From Saprospiraceae bacterium UBA7328 (lineage in GTDB: Bacteria; Bacteroidota; Bacteroidia; Chitinophagales; Saprospiraceae): 64,000 nucleotides of DNA. The position numbers and the translations under genes are program-made. The notes beneath the pieces are model-generated. The model searched no databases, was not told the origin of the DNA, and saw only the letters and a list, made by a program, of their open reading frames with translations. Where the stretch lies: positions 32,475 to 96,474 of the forward strand of contig DKPS01000114.1 in the NCBI GenBank assembly GCA_002471345.1, read 5' to 3'. Below are positions 45,038 to 54,594 of this stretch, in pieces. Positions within the stretch are counted from its first letter, which is position 1; every line of letters begins with the position of its first letter.

Positions 45038-46642
45038 TCAGTAACTGCCTAACAGTAAATAGATGGTCACAGTGACAATGACGAGAGTAATGCTAACGGC
45101 CTTAGTATATTTCCAAGGTTCTAATGAAACCGCTCCTACATCAGAAATAACAAAGTCATTCTTTCTTTTGTAGAAATAAGAAACTAGGTGCATAAAGACA
45201 ATATTCAAGACAAATTCAATTCCCCAAATATGTACAAAATGCATTTCTGCTTTCAAAATAAAATTGACAATTATATAAAAGAGCAATCCAAATATAAGTC
45301 CCGCTCTAGCACCCATTGCAGATACTCGAGGCATAAAGAATCCTGCTAAGATGACTGTAGCAATAGGGATAAAGAATATACCATTCAATTGTTGTAGTAA
45401 TTGATACAAGCCTTCTGGAGCATTAGCAACAAAGGGGGCTATGAGAATTGCAAATACGGCCAGAATAAATGAAACCCATCTACCTATTTTTACGGTTCCT
45501 GAATCACTTACTTTGGTATCTATAAATCTCTTATAAATGCCAAGACTGAATATAGTTGCAGCACTATTTAGAGCACTATTAAATGTACTTAATACAGCAC
45601 CCATTACCACTGCTACAAAGAATCCAGTTAACCAAATTGGAAGTACTTTTTTTACGAGTTCAGGATAAATGATATCAGGGTTGTCATAATGTGCATCCCC
45701 AAAGTAATAATACCCTATTATTCCAGGTAGAATCACAATGAGTGGAATCAACAACTTCAGAACACCAGTGAATAATAATCCTTTTTGAGCCTCTTTGAGA
45801 CTTACCGCACCTAATACTCTTTGCACTATAGACTGGTGCATCGTCCAGAAATATAATTGGTTAATAATCATACCTGTGAATAGAACACTAAAAGGAAGAA
45901 TAGCACTTCTTGATCCTGGTCCTATTGAAGGTTCATCACTTATCACTCTAAATTTTTCAGGAGCATGATTAAATACTTTTATAAATCCATCAATAATATT
46001 ACCATCACCTATGCCATAAAGAGCAATTATTGGTACTAATAACCCTGCTAATAAAAGACCAAAACCATTGATATAGTCCGTATAAGCTACCATTTTTAGC
46101 CCCCCGAATATGGCATAAATTGCACCTAAAATTCCTACAATAAGCACAGTGATCCATATCCCTTGAGACTTACTTACTCCTAATAATTCTGAAAGATCAA
46201 AAATGCTCTCAATATTGATCGCACCTGTGTATAAAACGATTGGTAAAAGTGTGGCTACAAAAGAAACAATCAATAGTAGGGCCACTATGGTTCTCACCCA
46301 TCCATCAAATCGTTTTTCTAAAAATTCTGGGATTGTAGTTAATCCCATTTTGAGATATTTCGGAACGAAGTACAAAGCTGCGATTACTAAGGCTAATGCA
46401 GAGGTCGCTTCCCAAGTAATGATAAGGGCCCCATTCTTATAAGCAGAGCCATTCATACCAATAAGATGCTCTGTAGAAATATTAGTCAAAAGCATCGAGC
46501 CTGCAATCACAACACCTGATAGACTTCTTCCACCTAAGAAATAGCCATCTGGAGTATTGAGTTTATGACTCCTTAGTTTCCATGCGGCATATCCAGCTAC
46601 TATGGCTGTAAAGGCTATAAAACTTATGAATTGGAGTAGCAT
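45038..46642 (-). CDS. Sodium/solute symporter (SSS family, SglT/YidK-like)
   Basis: 534 residues with about 14 transmembrane helices. The N-terminal TM1 region (GYFLGGRSLSGVVIAGSMLLTNISTEHLIGMNGSAY) and IPEFLEKRFDGWVRTI match sugar-transporting members of the SSS family such as SglT. The conserved NGFGLLLAGLLVPI and AVLSTFNSALNSAATIFSLGIYKR segments are present. The gene precedes the IolG-like dehydrogenase, suggesting import of an inositol or hexose-like substrate. It is divergent from an MFS gene with 61 bp between starts. Confidence 0.93.
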   Translation of the reverse strand: MLLQFISFIAFTAIVAGYAAWKLRSHKLNTPDGYFLGGRSLSGVVIAGSMLLTNISTEHLIGMNGSAYKNGALIITWEATSALALVIAALYFVPKYLKMGLTTIPEFLEKRFDGWVRTIVALLLIVSFVATLLPIVLYTGAINIESIFDLSELLGVSKSQGIWITVLIVGILGAIYAIFGGLKMVAYTDYINGFGLLLAGLLVPIIALYGIGDGNIIDGFIKVFNHAPEKFRVISDEPSIGPGSRSAILPFSVLFTGMIINQLYFWTMHQSIVQRVLGAVSLKEAQKGLLFTGVLKLLIPLIVILPGIIGYYYFGDAHYDNPDIIYPELVKKVLPIWLTGFFVAVVMGAVLSTFNSALNSAATIFSLGIYKRFIDTKVSDSGTVKIGRWVSFILAVFAILIAPFVANAPEGLYQLLQQLNGIFFIPIATVILAGFFMPRVSAMGARAGLIFGLLFYIIVNFILKAEMHFVHIWGIEFVLNIVFMHLVSYFYKRKNDFVISDVGAVSLEPWKYTKAVSITLVIVTVTIYLLLGSY

Positions 46643-46703
46643 TGTTCACGTTTGAAGCTTGAAAATATCATTTATCATTGATTTTTAGCCAGTAGGTAGC
46701 AAG

Positions 46704-47900
46704 ATGATACGAATGAAAGTTCATATTTACATCATGTTATCGCCAAAGTACATTTTGCCCATCATTGTTATAGCTCAGTTTTGCTGTACTTCTCTTTGGT
46801 TTGCTGGTAATGCTGTGATGGAGGATTTAATGGTATCATTTTCATTAGATGAAGGTGCATTGGGGCATCTTACCTCTGCAGTTCAATTTGGGTTTATCTC
46901 AGGCACGTTGATTTTCGCAATAATGACTATTGCTGATCGATATTCTCCTTCATTAGTTTTCCTGTTTTGTGCCTTGGCAGGTGCTATTTTTAACATAGGA
47001 GTGATATGGGATGGACATCATTTTTGGAGTCTACTAGCATTAAGATTTACAACGGGATTTTGTTTAGCAGGTATCTATCCCGTGGGTATGAAAATAGCTT
47101 CTGATTATTTTGAAAAAGGATTAGGACTGTCCTTGGGATTTTTAGTAGGTGCATTGGTTTTGGGTACTGCATTTCCTCACTTTTTGAAATTATCTATTGG
47201 AAATGTATCATGGAATTATGTAATTATTATCACGTCTTCTTTAGCTGTATTAGGTGGATTCATGATATGGTTTTTTGTTCCAGATGGACCTCATAGAAAA
47301 GCAGGCCAAATTGTAGATTTTACTGCATTTTTTAGAGTATTTAGGAATAATAAATTCAGAGCTGCTGCCTTAGGATATTTTGGACATATGTGGGAGTTGT
47401 ATGCCTTTTGGGCATTTGTTCCTATTATTCTCGTTACCTATAATGAGATCCACCCTTCAAGTAATCTCAATGTTGCTTTGTTTTCATTTGTTATCATAGC
47501 TATGGGGACTTTAGGATGCATTCTAGGTGGCTATATATCGCTTTATGTGGGTGTAAAGCGAATGGCCTTCGCAGGACTGACCATCTCTTTTATATGTTGT
47601 CTTTTTTCTATTTTTATTTTCAAAATAGATGACCCTATTCTCTTCATTATATTCCTTTGTATATGGGGCTTTTTTGTTGTTGCCGATTCTCCATTATTCT
47701 CCACATTAGTGGCACAGAATGCTATCTTAGAAATCAAAGGGACGGCTCTCACCATTGTAAATAGTATTGGGTTTGCCATTTCAATTGTGAGTATACAGCT
47801 TCTTAGTTACCTCCAATCAATGACTGATTCCAAGGTTATATATACTTTGCTGGCTTTAGGGCCATTACTAGGCTTGATTGCCCTTTCAAGAAATGATTAG
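46704..47900 (+). CDS. Major facilitator superfamily transporter
   Basis: 398 residues with 12 predicted transmembrane helices. ATG 46704 is used; ATG 46713 or 46734 are possible. Features include ALRFTTGFCLAGIYPVGMKIASDY (a variant of MFS motif), a middle loop around VPDGPHRKAGQIVDFTAFFRVF and IVAMGTLGCILGGY-like helices. The pattern is like CynX/NNP-related MFS permeases, but the substrate cannot be told. It diverges from the symporter/dehydrogenase operon and converges on the sugar-kinase operon. Confidence 0.88.
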   Translation: MIRMKVHIYIMLSPKYILPIIVIAQFCCTSLWFAGNAVMEDLMVSFSLDEGALGHLTSAVQFGFISGTLIFAIMTIADRYSPSLVFLFCALAGAIFNIGVIWDGHHFWSLLALRFTTGFCLAGIYPVGMKIASDYFEKGLGLSLGFLVGALVLGTAFPHFLKLSIGNVSWNYVIIITSSLAVLGGFMIWFFVPDGPHRKAGQIVDFTAFFRVFRNNKFRAAALGYFGHMWELYAFWAFVPIILVTYNEIHPSSNLNVALFSFVIIAMGTLGCILGGYISLYVGVKRMAFAGLTISFICCLFSIFIFKIDDPILFIIFLCIWGFFVVADSPLFSTLVAQNAILEIKGTALTIVNSIGFAISIVSIQLLSYLQSMTDSKVIYTLLALGPLLGLIALSRND

Positions 47901-47950
47901 AAAGAAAGCAATTTCAACAATCCAGACGATATTAAAATGGCAAGCAAAAT

Positions 47951-49288
47951 TTAATGACTTTGATCATCTTGATTTAAATAATAAGCACCTTCTCCACTTC
48001 CTATAAATACTATTGATTTTCTTTGATATTTCTTGTCGTAGTCATGTTGAATTTCCTTAATTATCTCTAAGTCTTTAGTAAGAATGCATACAGTCCCACC
48101 AGATCCACCACCAGTAATTCGCGCTCCATATATTATATTTTGTGTGACTTTTGATTTTACCAACTCGACTATATAATCGGCTTCAGGACAAGATAATCCG
48201 CATCCACGATACCCTTCATGGCTTTCCATCATCCACACTCCTAATTGACTTAAATCAGGTGACTTATTTTGAATTGTATCTTGAAATGAATGAATTCTAT
48301 GATTTTCATAAATAGGATGTTGAGTACAAACTCTTACATTATAAATTTCACCTTTGTTGACTATAGATAATGGGTCGGAAGTTATACCATATTGAGCACT
48401 AAATTCTTTGCCAGAAATTTGCTGGGGCAGTAATTTGATAAATCTATCCCTAAATTCTTTTGGAGTAATATTGCAGAGATAATTGTCAAAATGTGTAGCC
48501 TCATTATAACTATCTCTCAAATCTGCAACCTCACTTTTCTTTAGTCCTAATGATTGTAATATTATGCTCCATCCCATAAATGTTGCAGTTCTCACTTTGG
48601 AATACATACTTCCACTTACAGCATGCTTAATTCCAGTATCGATGCCCACAAAATGTACTCCTTTGAGGATAGGAATTGGGGTGCCAACTTCAAATGGTTG
48701 ACATCTAATAGGTAATAGATTAGCTCTACGTCCTAAATGAACAGTCATTTGATCCATAATGCCACATGGGGCTTCAGCAACTTCATTTTCTGCTTTTTGT
48801 GCTAATACTGCAAGTGATTCTCTTTCCTCTTTTAGATTAAATACTTTAAACAATGCAGCTAGAGTAGCTACTTCTAAGGCAGCAGATGAAGATATTCCCT
48901 TGCCTTGAGGAACATCTGATTTTATAAAAATATTTAATCCTTTGAAGTCGAAGGATCGTTCATCAATGATTACAAACACACATCCGAAGACATACAAAGA
49001 CCATTGAGGCAAATTGTAATGTTTCCATAGTTTTTTAGATACAATGTTCCCTCTATCTGACATTAAAGTGTGTAGATCTAGGGAAGCAGATAAGCCCTCT
49101 GATTTGATCCGAACCAGCTGATCATTACGCTTGGTTATAATTACTTCTGTATACAGGTCAAGAGGCATTTGTAATACTAAAGAACCAGAATAGTCAGCTA
49201 TTCCTCCCATTACATCCAGTCGAGCTGGAGCTTTGCCTTTATATATAGAATCACTTCTGCCTAAGAACTCGATTTCCGATTCATTCAT
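47951..49288 (-). CDS. GHMP sugar kinase, arabinokinase/galactokinase-like
   Basis: 445 residues. The GHMP fold shows the substrate motif KAPARLDVMGGIADYSGSLV (residues about 19-38), the ATP loop PQGKGISSSAALEVATLAALF, and the C-terminal GARITGGGSGGTVCIL. The MGGIADYSGSLVLQMP wording matches plant L-arabinokinase-type enzymes more than bacterial GalK (GEHTDYNGG). It overlaps the GalT gene by 4 bp, so a C1-phosphorylated sugar is probably handed to uridylyl transfer. Either galactose or another pyranose (arabinose, glucuronate) may be the substrate; family assignment is firm, specificity is inference. Confidence 0.85.
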   Translation of the reverse strand: MNESEIEFLGRSDSIYKGKAPARLDVMGGIADYSGSLVLQMPLDLYTEVIITKRNDQLVRIKSEGLSASLDLHTLMSDRGNIVSKKLWKHYNLPQWSLYVFGCVFVIIDERSFDFKGLNIFIKSDVPQGKGISSSAALEVATLAALFKVFNLKEERESLAVLAQKAENEVAEAPCGIMDQMTVHLGRRANLLPIRCQPFEVGTPIPILKGVHFVGIDTGIKHAVSGSMYSKVRTATFMGWSIILQSLGLKKSEVADLRDSYNEATHFDNYLCNITPKEFRDRFIKLLPQQISGKEFSAQYGITSDPLSIVNKGEIYNVRVCTQHPIYENHRIHSFQDTIQNKSPDLSQLGVWMMESHEGYRGCGLSCPEADYIVELVKSKVTQNIIYGARITGGGSGGTVCILTKDLEIIKEIQHDYDKKYQRKSIVFIGSGEGAYYLNQDDQSH

Positions 49289-50283
49289 GATGATCTAAGC
49301 TTTTCAGCTGACACCTCAGGGATAGTATCTGCCATAAAATTACCTCCACCGATTTCAGGACCAGCTAAATATTTTCTGATGCCAGGTATTCGAAGTGGCG
49401 GTTGGAAGTGAAAGTACATTTGGTAATCCAAGTTGGATTCTTGAAGAGGTGCTTGCATAATGGACATTACATATGGAAAATTCATATCAAACAAAGCATC
49501 GTATTTTTTTATAAGCTGAAGATATACTTCAGATATTTCTTCTATATCAGAATACTTTAGATCAAGTAGTGTTTTTGATTTCATTTTAGGCATTAGCATC
49601 ACTTCATAGGCATACTTTGCAAAAAATGGAATGAAAGCAACTGCCTTTTCATTTTCAACAACGATTCTATTTTTATCTATTTGTTCTGCTTGTAAAATGT
49701 CATCGAAAAGATTACGATTCCTTTCTTCTCGATATTTATTCATGCTTTCTAGTTCCAATAGTGTGTGATTAAAAATAAAATCAGTAGCATATACTTGACA
49801 GTGAGGATGAAAATTTGATACTCCAGTAATTTCTCCCTTATTCTCAAATACCAAAACTGAGGCTAATTGCTTTTCTTTTGCTTGAAGAGTCACTTTTTTC
49901 CATTCATGAATGATTTTAGCTATTTGTTTAACGGTTAGATCAGACATCGTTTTACTATGGTCTGGAGAGTAACAGATTACTTTTGAAAAACCATTTGCCC
50001 CCTTGGAAATATATAGATCATTATGGGCACTTTTATTCACTTGTGGTGCATGAAGCCCTAAAATAGGGACATCATTGTCAAATACATACACATTTTCATA
50101 GTTAGGATTTACAGCGCCATTTACTCTAGTATTAGTAGGGCATAGATAGCAATCGGAAACATACGATGGCTCGGGTTTGGAAGCTAAATGACCTTTGCCG
50201 TCCCATGGCCTTTTATTTCGGTGTGCGGCATAAATGATCCATTCTTGTCGGAGAGGGTTCCATCTTTTTTCCCAGTCTGCCAT
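49285..50283 (-). CDS. galT: Hexose-1-phosphate uridylyltransferase GalT-like
   Basis: 332 residues. Opening WNPLRQEWIIYAAHRNKRPWDG, the zinc pair CYLCP, VFENKGEITGVSNFHPHCQVYAT with the catalytic HPHxQ (GalT usually has HPHGQ, here HPHCQ), and a C-terminal HFQPPLRIPG. It transfers UMP between UDP-glucose and a sugar-1-phosphate. The following gene, overlapping by 4 bp, encodes a GHMP sugar kinase, giving a compact two-gene Leloir-like operon without GalE or a mutarotase. Confidence 0.92.
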   Translation of the reverse strand: MADWEKRWNPLRQEWIIYAAHRNKRPWDGKGHLASKPEPSYVSDCYLCPTNTRVNGAVNPNYENVYVFDNDVPILGLHAPQVNKSAHNDLYISKGANGFSKVICYSPDHSKTMSDLTVKQIAKIIHEWKKVTLQAKEKQLASVLVFENKGEITGVSNFHPHCQVYATDFIFNHTLLELESMNKYREERNRNLFDDILQAEQIDKNRIVVENEKAVAFIPFFAKYAYEVMLMPKMKSKTLLDLKYSDIEEISEVYLQLIKKYDALFDMNFPYVMSIMQAPLQESNLDYQMYFHFQPPLRIPGIRKYLAGPEIGGGNFMADTIPEVSAEKLRSS

Positions 50284-50601
50284 TCTTAGAATTTGTTTTT
50301 ATTAAGATGAATCATGAGATAATACTATTTCTATTTTGTTTAGAATTTAGTCTCTTCCGGGGTGATCCCTTGCCATAGACCTAATATACTATCTTACTAT
50401 GATTTTGGATTTAAAACTTAGTATTGCATTTTATTTATTTTGTTGTTACTTGAGTACATAGATCTTTAAAATGACGGTTCTTTTTAAATGAATTTGATGA
50501 CGGGTTAAAAGGACGATGTTTCAGTTTTCTTTTTATAGTACATGATCAGTTGTATAGAACTATTCCTTTTTGATATTTTTACTAATCACAATTAGATAAT
50601 T
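50284..50601. other. Intergenic region, divergent promoters
   Basis: About 318 bp between the start of the GalT operon and the start of the GlcD-like gene. AT-rich, stops in all frames, no convincing hairpin or repeat. It should hold promoters for both directions. Confidence 0.5.
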
Positions 50602-51990
50602 TTGATCATAGACGAATTAATAGAAAAATTAGGACCTGATAGAGTCTTAATTGGAGAAGATGTCAAAGAAAGATACACACATATCTGGAAAATGGATCAG
50701 GGTCTAGATGCAGTTGCTGTCTTACTTCCCAGGTCTACTGAAGAGCTTTCAAAAGCAATGTCTGTTTGTCATAAATATGGTCAAACTGTAAATGTACATG
50801 GTGGTCTTACAAATCTTGTAGGAGCTACAGAAACCTCTGAAAACGAAGTAGTTATCTCTTTAGAAAAGATGAATCAGATTGAAGAAGTGGATGATACAAG
50901 CAGGACTATCACTGTACAAGCCGGAGTGAAGCTTGAGGAAGTTCAGAATGCTGCCAAGGACTATGGTTTGTTATTTCCATTAAATTTTGGAGCGAAAGGA
51001 TCAGCACATATGGGAGGTGTAATCTCTACAAATGCTGGAGGACTCAGAGTTGTAAGATATGGTATGACCAGAGCCTTAGTCTTGGGTATAGAAGCTGTAC
51101 TTGCTGATGGAACAATTGTCAATTCTCTTAAGAAAGTCATCAAGGATAATTCAGCTTATGATCTCAAGCATCTTTTTGTAGGAAGTGAAGGAACATTAGG
51201 GATAATAACCAGAGCGGTCCTCAAATTAGTAGAATCACCCAAAAGTAGAAATAGTGCTTTTGTAGCGTTTAATGATTTTTCAAAAGTCGTAGAATTTTTG
51301 AAATTTATGGATGGAGGATTAGCTGGAACGATGAGTGGCTTTGAACTGATTTGGCATGACTGCTATGTTGCCATGACTAGTGCTCCAGCCACCATGAGAC
51401 CTCCACTCCCACAGGATTACAAATACTATGTACTAATAGAGTCCCTTGGTGGGGATCAAGATACTGATAGAGAAAGAATGCAATCCCTTTTAGAAGAGGC
51501 CGTAGAAAAAGAGATGATTTTAGATGCAGCTATGGCTCTGAATGAATCTGATCTCAATTGGTTTTGGACTATTAGAGAAGATGTACATGTTTTTGTTTCT
51601 AAATGTACCGTAGATCAGCATTTTGATATAAGTATGCCATTGGTTCATATTGGGCCAGTGGTTGATGATATTTTAGATAAGCTTAAGGACATTCCTAATG
51701 TGGAGCAAGAACACAGATTTGTCTTTGGTCATGTGGCTGATGGAAATGTGCATCTGGTTATAGGGAAAGATACAGATGACCCCAAAGTGACCTTAGCCGT
51801 CAATGATGTAATTTATAGTCCATTGAAGGCATTGGGTGGATCGGTTTCTGCAGAACATGGTATCGGAACTCATAAGAAAGCTTATTTGCCTCTATGTCGT
51901 TCTGAAGAAGAAATTACACTTATGAAAACTTTAAAAAAGTCAATGGATCCGAAGGGAATATTGAACCCAGGACGGGTTTTTGATATTTGA
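50602..51990 (+). CDS. FAD-linked oxidase, GlcD/D-lactate dehydrogenase type
   Basis: 462 residues from TTG 50602; a stop lies a few codons upstream and no ATG is available. Domains: FAD-binding type 4 (HGGLTNLVGATETSENEVVI, GAKGSAHMGGVISTNAGGLRVVRYGM, VGSEGTLGIITRAVLKL) and FAD-oxidase C (FGHVADGNVHLVIG, SAEHGIGTHKKAYL, MDPKGILNPGRVFD). It oxidises a D-2-hydroxy acid such as D-lactate, glycolate or D-2-hydroxyglutarate, passing electrons to a flavin or quinone partner. No iron-sulfur partner (GlcF) is adjacent, so it may be of the self-contained D-lactate or D-2-hydroxyglutarate type. Confidence 0.92.
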   Translation: MIIDELIEKLGPDRVLIGEDVKERYTHIWKMDQGLDAVAVLLPRSTEELSKAMSVCHKYGQTVNVHGGLTNLVGATETSENEVVISLEKMNQIEEVDDTSRTITVQAGVKLEEVQNAAKDYGLLFPLNFGAKGSAHMGGVISTNAGGLRVVRYGMTRALVLGIEAVLADGTIVNSLKKVIKDNSAYDLKHLFVGSEGTLGIITRAVLKLVESPKSRNSAFVAFNDFSKVVEFLKFMDGGLAGTMSGFELIWHDCYVAMTSAPATMRPPLPQDYKYYVLIESLGGDQDTDRERMQSLLEEAVEKEMILDAAMALNESDLNWFWTIREDVHVFVSKCTVDQHFDISMPLVHIGPVVDDILDKLKDIPNVEQEHRFVFGHVADGNVHLVIGKDTDDPKVTLAVNDVIYSPLKALGGSVSAEHGIGTHKKAYLPLCRSEEEITLMKTLKKSMDPKGILNPGRVFDI

Positions 51991-52051
51991 ACAACAGATA
52001 TCTTATTTTGAATCTTTTCTTACCTTATAGTTTCAACAAAATTTATTTCCT

Positions 52052-52423
52052 ATGAAACTAGGGGCATTCTCCATAAGTCTAGCTGTAAAAGACATCCATG
52101 CTTCCAAAGCATTTTATGAAAAAATGGGATTTTCTGTCTTTGCCGGAGACATAGAAAGGAAGTATCTGATTATGAAAAATGAGGATTCTCTTATTGGGTT
52201 ATTCCAAGGGATGTTCGAAAATAATATAATCACTTTTAATCCGGGATGGGATCAAAGTGCTCAAGCTCTTGATTCCTTTGATGATGTGAGGACTATTCAG
52301 AAAAGTCTCAAGAGCGATGGGGTCGAATTAGTAAAAGAATGCGATGAAGCTGCATCGGGACCTGCAAGTATTACTTTCTTTGATCCTGATGGGAATGTGA
52401 TATTAGTGGATCAACATGTGTAG
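52052..52423 (+). CDS. VOC/glyoxalase-fold protein
   Basis: 123 residues with two beta-alpha-beta-beta-beta modules of the vicinal oxygen chelate fold: ISLAVKDIHASKAFYEKMGFSVF at the start and GPASITFFDPDGNVILVDQHV at the end. The usual metal ligands of glyoxalase I (His and Glu at fixed places) are not obvious; the first is a Ser or Ala here. It is more likely a resistance or isomerase-type VOC protein than a true glyoxalase I. It lies 61 bp after the GlcD-like gene. Confidence 0.85.
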   Translation: MKLGAFSISLAVKDIHASKAFYEKMGFSVFAGDIERKYLIMKNEDSLIGLFQGMFENNIITFNPGWDQSAQALDSFDDVRTIQKSLKSDGVELVKECDEAASGPASITFFDPDGNVILVDQHV

Positions 52424-52712
52424 AGAATGATTTGATAAAGCACAGATCCTATCATTCAAATAAATTAAGTATTCTATTATCATAGTTAATTCGAAAGCAT
52501 TATACAAAGTGAACAGTGCTAATAAATTGGTTTAGCAGATTCTATAGCTAATCTTCAATGTTGCTTCGAATGGCTGCTGCATTGCGATACTTTTGTGATA
52601 AATCTTCAGAATAATCTGAGGATCTAATGGTAAATTAATTATTGTTATCTCACATTTTTATCTAGTCCGACAGCGACAAATCCACAATGCTCGGATTTCC
52701 TTCTGGGAATTC

Positions 52713-54125
52713 TTATCTCTTCCTAACACCGATAAATGTGATTACAAAACTGACCACTATCAATAGAATGAATGGCTCAAAGCCAAATGCCCAACTTAGA
52801 CTTATCCATCCATAATGAAAGGCAAAAAGTAAAATTATAGCGAGAATTATAGCAACAATGGAAAATAGAGGCTTCACTATCTTAAACCTTGTAACCGCTA
52901 ATCCAATAGGGAAAAGTATGGCAATACCAGAAAATGACATCTTACCCATATCAAAAATGGAATCAAAAGGATTAAAAGCAATGAACATCCCGAATACTGC
53001 TAGTAGGCCAACTATCACTCTACCTATCAGCACTTCTTTCTTGAAATCAATAACCTTCTTACTGTATGGAACATAAAAATCTCTTGTGAACATAGTAGAA
53101 AGCGCTAATAACTGGGAATCCAGAGTCGACATGAATGCAGCTATTGCACCAGTCATGATTATAGCCGCAAAAACTTCTGTTGTATGTTTTTTGAGCATGA
53201 GAGGCATGATCTGATCTATTTCGTTACCCTCCAGTCCTGGAAAACTGATATGTCCCCATACCCCAATCATCACAGGAAGAATAGATATAAACAATGGTGC
53301 AAGGGCATATAGAATAGCAGATTGCCTTAGATTTTTCAAGTCTTTGGCAATGTAAAATCTCATGAATAATTGAGGAAACATTGGAATGGCAATTATCCAA
53401 AATATGATCCAACTGAACCACTCCTTTGGGCTGTAAAAACTATTCGTTCCATTTTGTGAAAAGAGCTCAGGAACGAGTTCTGCAGCCTTTACATTAGCAG
53501 TAGTGATACCTCCAAGGTCATGACCGATTAAAATTACTCCTAAGGTCATGAAAATAAATACAATCAATCCTTGTTTCATGTCTGTCTTGGCCACACTGGT
53601 CATACCCCCAATGATGACATAGATAATCGTAAACACAGTAAGCAGTACCACTGCCAAAGAGTAGGACAGATCTCCATCTGTGAGATTTTCAAGGATATAA
53701 CCACCACCTACTATCTGTAGTGCGAGATATGGCAGCGTAAAGACTATCATAACTCCAGAAAACAGCATAGCCAGAGGTCTACTTCCTGTCTCTCCATATA
53801 CGAGTTCTGATGGAGTGATGTATCCATGTTCTTTACCAAGTTGCCATACTCGAGAACCTATGATGATGATAGTACCTCCAGCAAGTGCAGTACCCAATGA
53901 CATGATAATGTAGTGCGCAAAACCTATTCTGTATCCTTCTCCAGCAAAACCTAAGAAATAGAAGGCACTAAAATTCGTAGCCAGAATAGTGAAAAACAAG
54001 GCAAATGTCTTGAGGTTTCTATTAGCAAGAAAGTAAGACTCAGGTGTAGCTTCTTTAATCTTTGCACCGAAGAGACTGCCCCCAAATGTAATGCCCAAAT
54101 AAACTACTAATATGATATAAATCAT
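52713..54125 (-). CDS. Sodium:solute symporter family transporter
   Basis: 470 residues with about 13 transmembrane helices. Typical SSS motifs: PESYFLANRNLKTFALFFTILATNFSAFYFLG near the start, GGMTSVAKTDMKQGLIVF and AFMSTLDSQLLALSTMFTRDFYVPY. It is only distantly like the symporter at 45038-46642. It is translated with a 4-bp overlap after the small membrane protein at 54122-54325, the arrangement known for DUF3311-type partners. The transported solute is unknown. Confidence 0.93.
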   Translation of the reverse strand: MIYIILVVYLGITFGGSLFGAKIKEATPESYFLANRNLKTFALFFTILATNFSAFYFLGFAGEGYRIGFAHYIIMSLGTALAGGTIIIIGSRVWQLGKEHGYITPSELVYGETGSRPLAMLFSGVMIVFTLPYLALQIVGGGYILENLTDGDLSYSLAVVLLTVFTIIYVIIGGMTSVAKTDMKQGLIVFIFMTLGVILIGHDLGGITTANVKAAELVPELFSQNGTNSFYSPKEWFSWIIFWIIAIPMFPQLFMRFYIAKDLKNLRQSAILYALAPLFISILPVMIGVWGHISFPGLEGNEIDQIMPLMLKKHTTEVFAAIIMTGAIAAFMSTLDSQLLALSTMFTRDFYVPYSKKVIDFKKEVLIGRVIVGLLAVFGMFIAFNPFDSIFDMGKMSFSGIAILFPIGLAVTRFKIVKPLFSIVAIILAIILLFAFHYGWISLSWAFGFEPFILLIVVSFVITFIGVRKR

Positions 54126-54325
54126 ACTTCTTTTTCCTTGAATAAATATTGATCAAAGTAGAATAAAAGTACCACGAACAAAACATGAACAGCCGAAAAG
54201 TAGAATAACCAATTAGGAAGACCTAAGACTGACGTATTCATCCCAAAATCTATAAAACTTGTGACTTGAGTTAGTATAAGAAAGATAAAGAATATGGCTA
54301 TCCAAAATATTGGCTTCTTCTGCAT
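54122..54325 (-). CDS. Small membrane partner of the SSS transporter (DUF3311-like)
   Basis: 67 residues with two hydrophobic helices (IFWIAIFFIFLILTQVTSF and WLFYFSAVHVLFVVLLFYF). The stop overlaps the start of the symporter gene by 4 bp, so the two are co-translated. Small proteins of this type (DUF3311 and relatives) accompany SSS transporters in many bacteria and may be an accessory subunit. Family assignment is from size, topology and context. Confidence 0.75.
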   Translation of the reverse strand: MQKKPIFWIAIFFIFLILTQVTSFIDFGMNTSVLGLPNWLFYFSAVHVLFVVLLFYFDQYLFKEKEV

Positions 54326-54594
54326 AGCGTAATTTTAAATAAAAGAAATGATTTCTTAATCTACTTTGTCAAATTAGTTTTTTGGATGTAGGAACATTTG
54401 CTCGTCGACACTGGATTAGCAATCTCTTCATTCCACTGAGCTTCATTCTGCGCTTGGGGAAAATAAAGTGGTGACCATTAATTTTGCAAATCCAAATTTG
54501 TCAGCTTATTATAAATGAATCATCACTAAGGATTATTGGTGCATCATTCAAATAATACTCATTGATAAGTCCTATATTGAGAAAAATTCGCACT

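Noticed and set aside
52424..52712. Possible short peptide on the minus strand (SEDLSQKYRNAAAIRSNIED)
   Set aside because: Only about 23 codons are open, with no start and no recognised family; chance is the simplest explanation.
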